This document shows, piece after piece, positions 7,310-10,129 of a stretch of DNA of 10,129 nucleotides (the first letter of the stretch is position 1; each line of letters starts with the position of its first letter). Source of the stretch: Thermoflexibacter sp. (GTDB lineage: Bacteria > Bacteroidota > Bacteroidia > Cytophagales > Thermoflexibacteraceae). The translations under genes and the position numbers were made by a program. The notes under the pieces were generated by a model. The model did no database searches, had not been told where the DNA came from, and saw only the letters and a list, made by a program, of their open reading frames with translations. The DNA is taken from NCBI GenBank assembly GCA_025455345.1, contig JALOMS010000119.1, forward strand, positions 1-10,129, written 5' to 3'.

Positions 7310-10054
7310 TCAATACGCCGCACTCCTTCCTGATTCCTCGTTCAGTTTGAGAAGTGTACTATTAAATTCATCTTCTTGTAAAAGCTGTTCTAAGGTCAGG
7401 TGCATACGATAACGCCAGTAGTGCTGTGGATTAGCGGGATTATTAATCTGCTCTGCCTTTGCATCTGGTCGGCGAAGTTTGGTACTCATGCCCAAGAGGT
7501 CTTGGAGTGGGAACACCGCCCACATCGCAGGGGAGTACAAGTGCTGTACGACAATCTGCCTTACTACCCAATCTTCGCAGAAATAAGGTGCGCCTCCACC
7601 ATTGCCTAAGATTTCATTAAAGAATCGTTGAATCTTGCTTTTATCTGCCTCTTCCCACCAGCCTCTGAGCGGCGACATATCGTGAGAGGAGGTAGAAGCA
7701 ACTGATAAATAAGGATAGTCCGCAGGGTGTCCAAAGGTTACTTTGGGGTCTTTGGGCATACGTTGGATATTCAAACTAAGCAAGCCCAACTCTTCCATCG
7801 TAGGTGGTACGCAGTCTGGCACCATGCCCAAATCTTCCCCACAAACCAGCATATCTGTTGCTTTGACGATGACAGGGAGTTTTTGCATTGCTTGGTCTTT
7901 CCAAAATGCCTCGTGCCTCTTATAAAAATACTCAATGTAGAGCGCATCGAGAACACCTTTGGTATGGTCGTCAAGTGCCTGATAGGAGTAGGTACGTTGG
8001 AAGGTATGTCTTGGATTAAAAGCTGTTTTGTCAGAAAAAGGAGCTTCTAAGAAAATCACGTCTGTATGTAGCTGGAAAAGCCTTTCTTTCATTCTTTGGT
8101 AATACGCACGCGTATCCGCAGGGGTATCTACGTCCGTAGCAAAGTGATTTTCTACCTTTCTTTGGGTATCAAATGCCTCCTTAAAACGGAAACAATTATG
8201 TGCGTATTCCTCTAAAAATGTGTGTTTTACATACTCCGCTTCTTCTCCAAAAATTTCCCTAAGTGTATAATCTCTGATGTAAGGCGTACAATATCTTTCG
8301 TAGTCAAACCAAATTCCTCTTGCTGATAGCTCGTCCCTATGAAAAGGCATGGCAGGGTTAAAATGCCCCATAATACCCTCTACGTGTTGGATAGGAATTT
8401 CCCAAATTCGGAAAAAGCCCAAAATATGGTCTATGCGATAGGCATCAAAATACTTACTCGTGTGTGTAAGCCTGCTTCTCCACCAAGAATAGCCATCTTT
8501 TTCCATATTTCCCCAATTATAAGTAGGCAATTTCCAGTTCTGACCTGCCAAAGTAAAATCGTCTGGGGGTGCGCCTGCTTGTGAGTCCAAATTGTAAAAC
8601 TCAGGACTTACCCAAGCATCTACACTCCTTCGGAAAATCCCAATAGGAATATCTCCTTTTAGCACTACTTGGTTTTGGCGGGCGTACTCTGTAACCTCTA
8701 ATAATTGCTTATGTAGGTGATACTGAATAAAATAGTGAACTGCTATGTCATCATATTGGGGTGCATTGGGGTCTGTAATTTCCTCAATAATTTCAGGAGA
8801 ACAAACTGCATACTTGCCCCATCGCTCATAAATTGGCGTATTGTACAAATCCCTTAAATAGGAAAAAGACGCATAAGGCTTTAACCAAGACGCATTTTCC
8901 TCAAAATAGGCTTGGAACGATGGCTCCGCAAAAACCTTGTCTTTGGTTTCGTCATAAATCATTTTGAAAAAGCGCGATTTGGTTCGCATCACCGCCTCAT
9001 AATCAAGCCCAGATTTGTTATTGAGAATAGTTCTCTGCTCATTAATAATGCTTTGTGTCAGTGGAGAAGACAGCTCGCCCATTGCCTGCAAATTGGCAAA
9101 CATGGGGTGGAGCGCGTAAACAGAAATTCCAGAATACGGGTAAGAATCTATCCATGTTTGCGTAGCAATGGTATCATTGATAGGCAGAATCTGAATCATC
9201 TTCATGCCTGTCTTTTTTGCCCAATCTACCATCTTTTTCAAGTCCAAAAACTCCCCTACTCCCATGCCATTCTCACTTCGCAAAGCAAAAACAGGAATTG
9301 CTACGCCAGTTGCCTTCCAATTGCCCACAGGGAAGCGGAATTTGGTTTCTGTAATCGCTGTAAGTTGCGTAACTCCTTCTGATTTAGAGAAATGCAAAAC
9401 CCTATTTCCCCCTTCTTCATACGTATCTATATTTTCAGTTTCTGTATTATAAATGCCGTATTTGTAATAAATAGGTGTAGTAATATTTTCAATAAATACG
9501 TCCGCTTGCCAAAGTGGGAATTTTTCACATTCTAAAATCAAAGGCTTATCTTTGTTCCAGCCGCCCAATGCCTCGTCGCTACCCGTAATACAAATCTTGT
9601 GTTTGGCAGAGATACGCGGCATTTCTATTTTGAAACGATAAATCAGCCCATTTTGGGGAGGATTGGTTTCCTCTATGACCTTGCTTGGTTCACGCTTGAA
9701 GATACTCTTGGTAAATGCGGCACTAAATAGCGCATTTTGCGGGTCAGTAGAAGAATTCCAATTGTCTATGATTTCTATGTGTTCGTAGAGTTTGGCAGGT
9801 ACAGAAAGTTCCCTATTAGTCCCCCATTCCCAAGTTTTACTGCCACTATGCTCGTTCAAGACAAAATATTTATAAGAGATAACCGCATTACTTTTATTAG
9901 GAATATCCAATGCTATTTCCCAATTGTCATTAGGCAAAGCATTCAAAGCCAAAGCCTTAGCTTCGTCCCAATTTCCTAATTCGGGGGTGGAGCCACTCAC
10001 AAAAATTCGCTGTCCCCATTGTGTTTTGTAGTTAATTTTGAAAACAATTTTCAT
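7310..10054 (-). CDS. malQ: 4-alpha-glucanotransferase (GH77), DPE2-like, with two CBM20 domains
   Basis: This 914-residue cytoplasmic enzyme should transfer glucosyl or dextrinyl units between alpha-1,4-glucans (amylomaltase, disproportionating activity) in maltose, maltodextrin or glycogen metabolism. Two CBM20 starch-binding domains lie at about 1-97 and 137-225. The first keeps GNW (27-29) and the WEW aromatic pair (75-77); the second has GGW (164-166) but no matching WxW. The GH77 barrel spans about 240-900 with GAPPDDF (494-500), GQNWKLP (504-510), nucleophile D542 in YRIDH, acid/base E740 in CGEDLG and D792 in SSHDM. The spacing E740 to D792 (52) equals that of E. coli MalQ, but D542 to E740 is 198 residues against 48, so about 150 residues are inserted there, as in plant DPE2. 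There is no signal peptide. The gene has its own terminator and a palindrome upstream. I am sure of the family; substrate preference (maltose plus glycan acceptor, as for DPE2) is inferred. Confidence 0.96.
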   Translation of the reverse strand: MKIVFKINYKTQWGQRIFVSGSTPELGNWDEAKALALNALPNDNWEIALDIPNKSNAVISYKYFVLNEHSGSKTWEWGTNRELSVPAKLYEHIEIIDNWNSSTDPQNALFSAAFTKSIFKREPSKVIEETNPPQNGLIYRFKIEMPRISAKHKICITGSDEALGGWNKDKPLILECEKFPLWQADVFIENITTPIYYKYGIYNTETENIDTYEEGGNRVLHFSKSEGVTQLTAITETKFRFPVGNWKATGVAIPVFALRSENGMGVGEFLDLKKMVDWAKKTGMKMIQILPINDTIATQTWIDSYPYSGISVYALHPMFANLQAMGELSSPLTQSIINEQRTILNNKSGLDYEAVMRTKSRFFKMIYDETKDKVFAEPSFQAYFEENASWLKPYASFSYLRDLYNTPIYERWGKYAVCSPEIIEEITDPNAPQYDDIAVHYFIQYHLHKQLLEVTEYARQNQVVLKGDIPIGIFRRSVDAWVSPEFYNLDSQAGAPPDDFTLAGQNWKLPTYNWGNMEKDGYSWWRSRLTHTSKYFDAYRIDHILGFFRIWEIPIQHVEGIMGHFNPAMPFHRDELSARGIWFDYERYCTPYIRDYTLREIFGEEAEYVKHTFLEEYAHNCFRFKEAFDTQRKVENHFATDVDTPADTRAYYQRMKERLFQLHTDVIFLEAPFSDKTAFNPRHTFQRTYSYQALDDHTKGVLDALYIEYFYKRHEAFWKDQAMQKLPVIVKATDMLVCGEDLGMVPDCVPPTMEELGLLSLNIQRMPKDPKVTFGHPADYPYLSVASTSSHDMSPLRGWWEEADKSKIQRFFNEILGNGGGAPYFCEDWVVRQIVVQHLYSPAMWAVFPLQDLLGMSTKLRRPDAKAEQINNPANPQHYWRYRMHLTLEQLLQEDEFNSTLLKLNEESGRSAAY

Positions 10055-10093
10055 GATATAAGAAGGTTATATGCCAAACACCAATAAATAATC

Positions 10094-10110
10094 AAACTTT
10101 GGCAAAGTTT
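10094..10110. promoter_or_regulatory. 17-bp perfect palindrome upstream of the glucanotransferase, candidate operator
   Basis: AAACTTTGGCAAAGTTT is a perfect inverted repeat with 8-base arms around one central base. It lies 40-56 bp upstream of the glucanotransferase start codon, where an operator would overlap or follow a promoter. The symmetry and size suit a dimeric HTH repressor or activator site. No clean -7 box is visible next to it and no regulator gene is in the window, so the role is inferred. It could also be part of the 3' end of a gene beyond the right edge. Confidence 0.35.
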
Positions 10111-10129
10111 TCTCAAATAAAATAAACAA

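Overview
The window looks like a chromosomal stretch from a Bacteroidota bacterium, probably a marine or freshwater Cytophagales-like lineage, though the exact taxon is an inference. The DNA is AT-rich. Start codons sit behind A/T-rich leaders without Shine-Dalgarno sequences. At least one Bacteroidota-type promoter (-7 box TAnnTTTG) can be seen. The carbohydrate enzymes are of types common in that phylum. All five real genes lie on the minus strand, so transcription runs from the right end of the window to the left.

In transcription order (right to left): (1) 10054-7310 is a 914-residue 4-alpha-glucanotransferase (GH77) with two N-terminal CBM20 starch-binding domains and a large insertion in the catalytic domain, the layout of plant DPE2. 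It has a perfect 17-bp palindrome upstream and a strong intrinsic terminator downstream (7219-7275). (2) 7080-4339 is a 913-residue GH78 alpha-L-rhamnosidase with a signal peptide, followed by an AT-rich hairpin. (3) 4067 (or 4142) to 1503 is a fusion of a circularly permuted ATP-grasp ligase with an alpha-E domain. (4) 1505-1366 is an array of exactly 20 heptamers, organised as 21-bp and perfect 42-bp higher-order units; its first heptamer supplies the stop codon of gene 3. (5) 1328-801 is a RimJ/RimL-like GNAT acetyltransferase. (6) 764-33 is an MlaE-type ABC permease for phospholipid or lipid transport, whose ATPase partner probably lies just beyond the left edge.

The functional links are loose. 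Genes 1 and 2 are separate carbohydrate-processing units: intracellular maltodextrin disproportionation and extracytoplasmic rhamnoside cleavage. They are split by a terminator and by more than 200 bp. Gene 3 is a predicted peptide-amide ligase found without its usual transglutaminase partner. Genes 5 and 6 are 36 bp apart and could be co-transcribed. I see no CRISPR array, tRNA, rRNA, transposase or phage gene. The least explained signal is the heptamer array. The rest is mostly recognisable housekeeping or accessory metabolism, and I do not see a clearly new multi-gene system.
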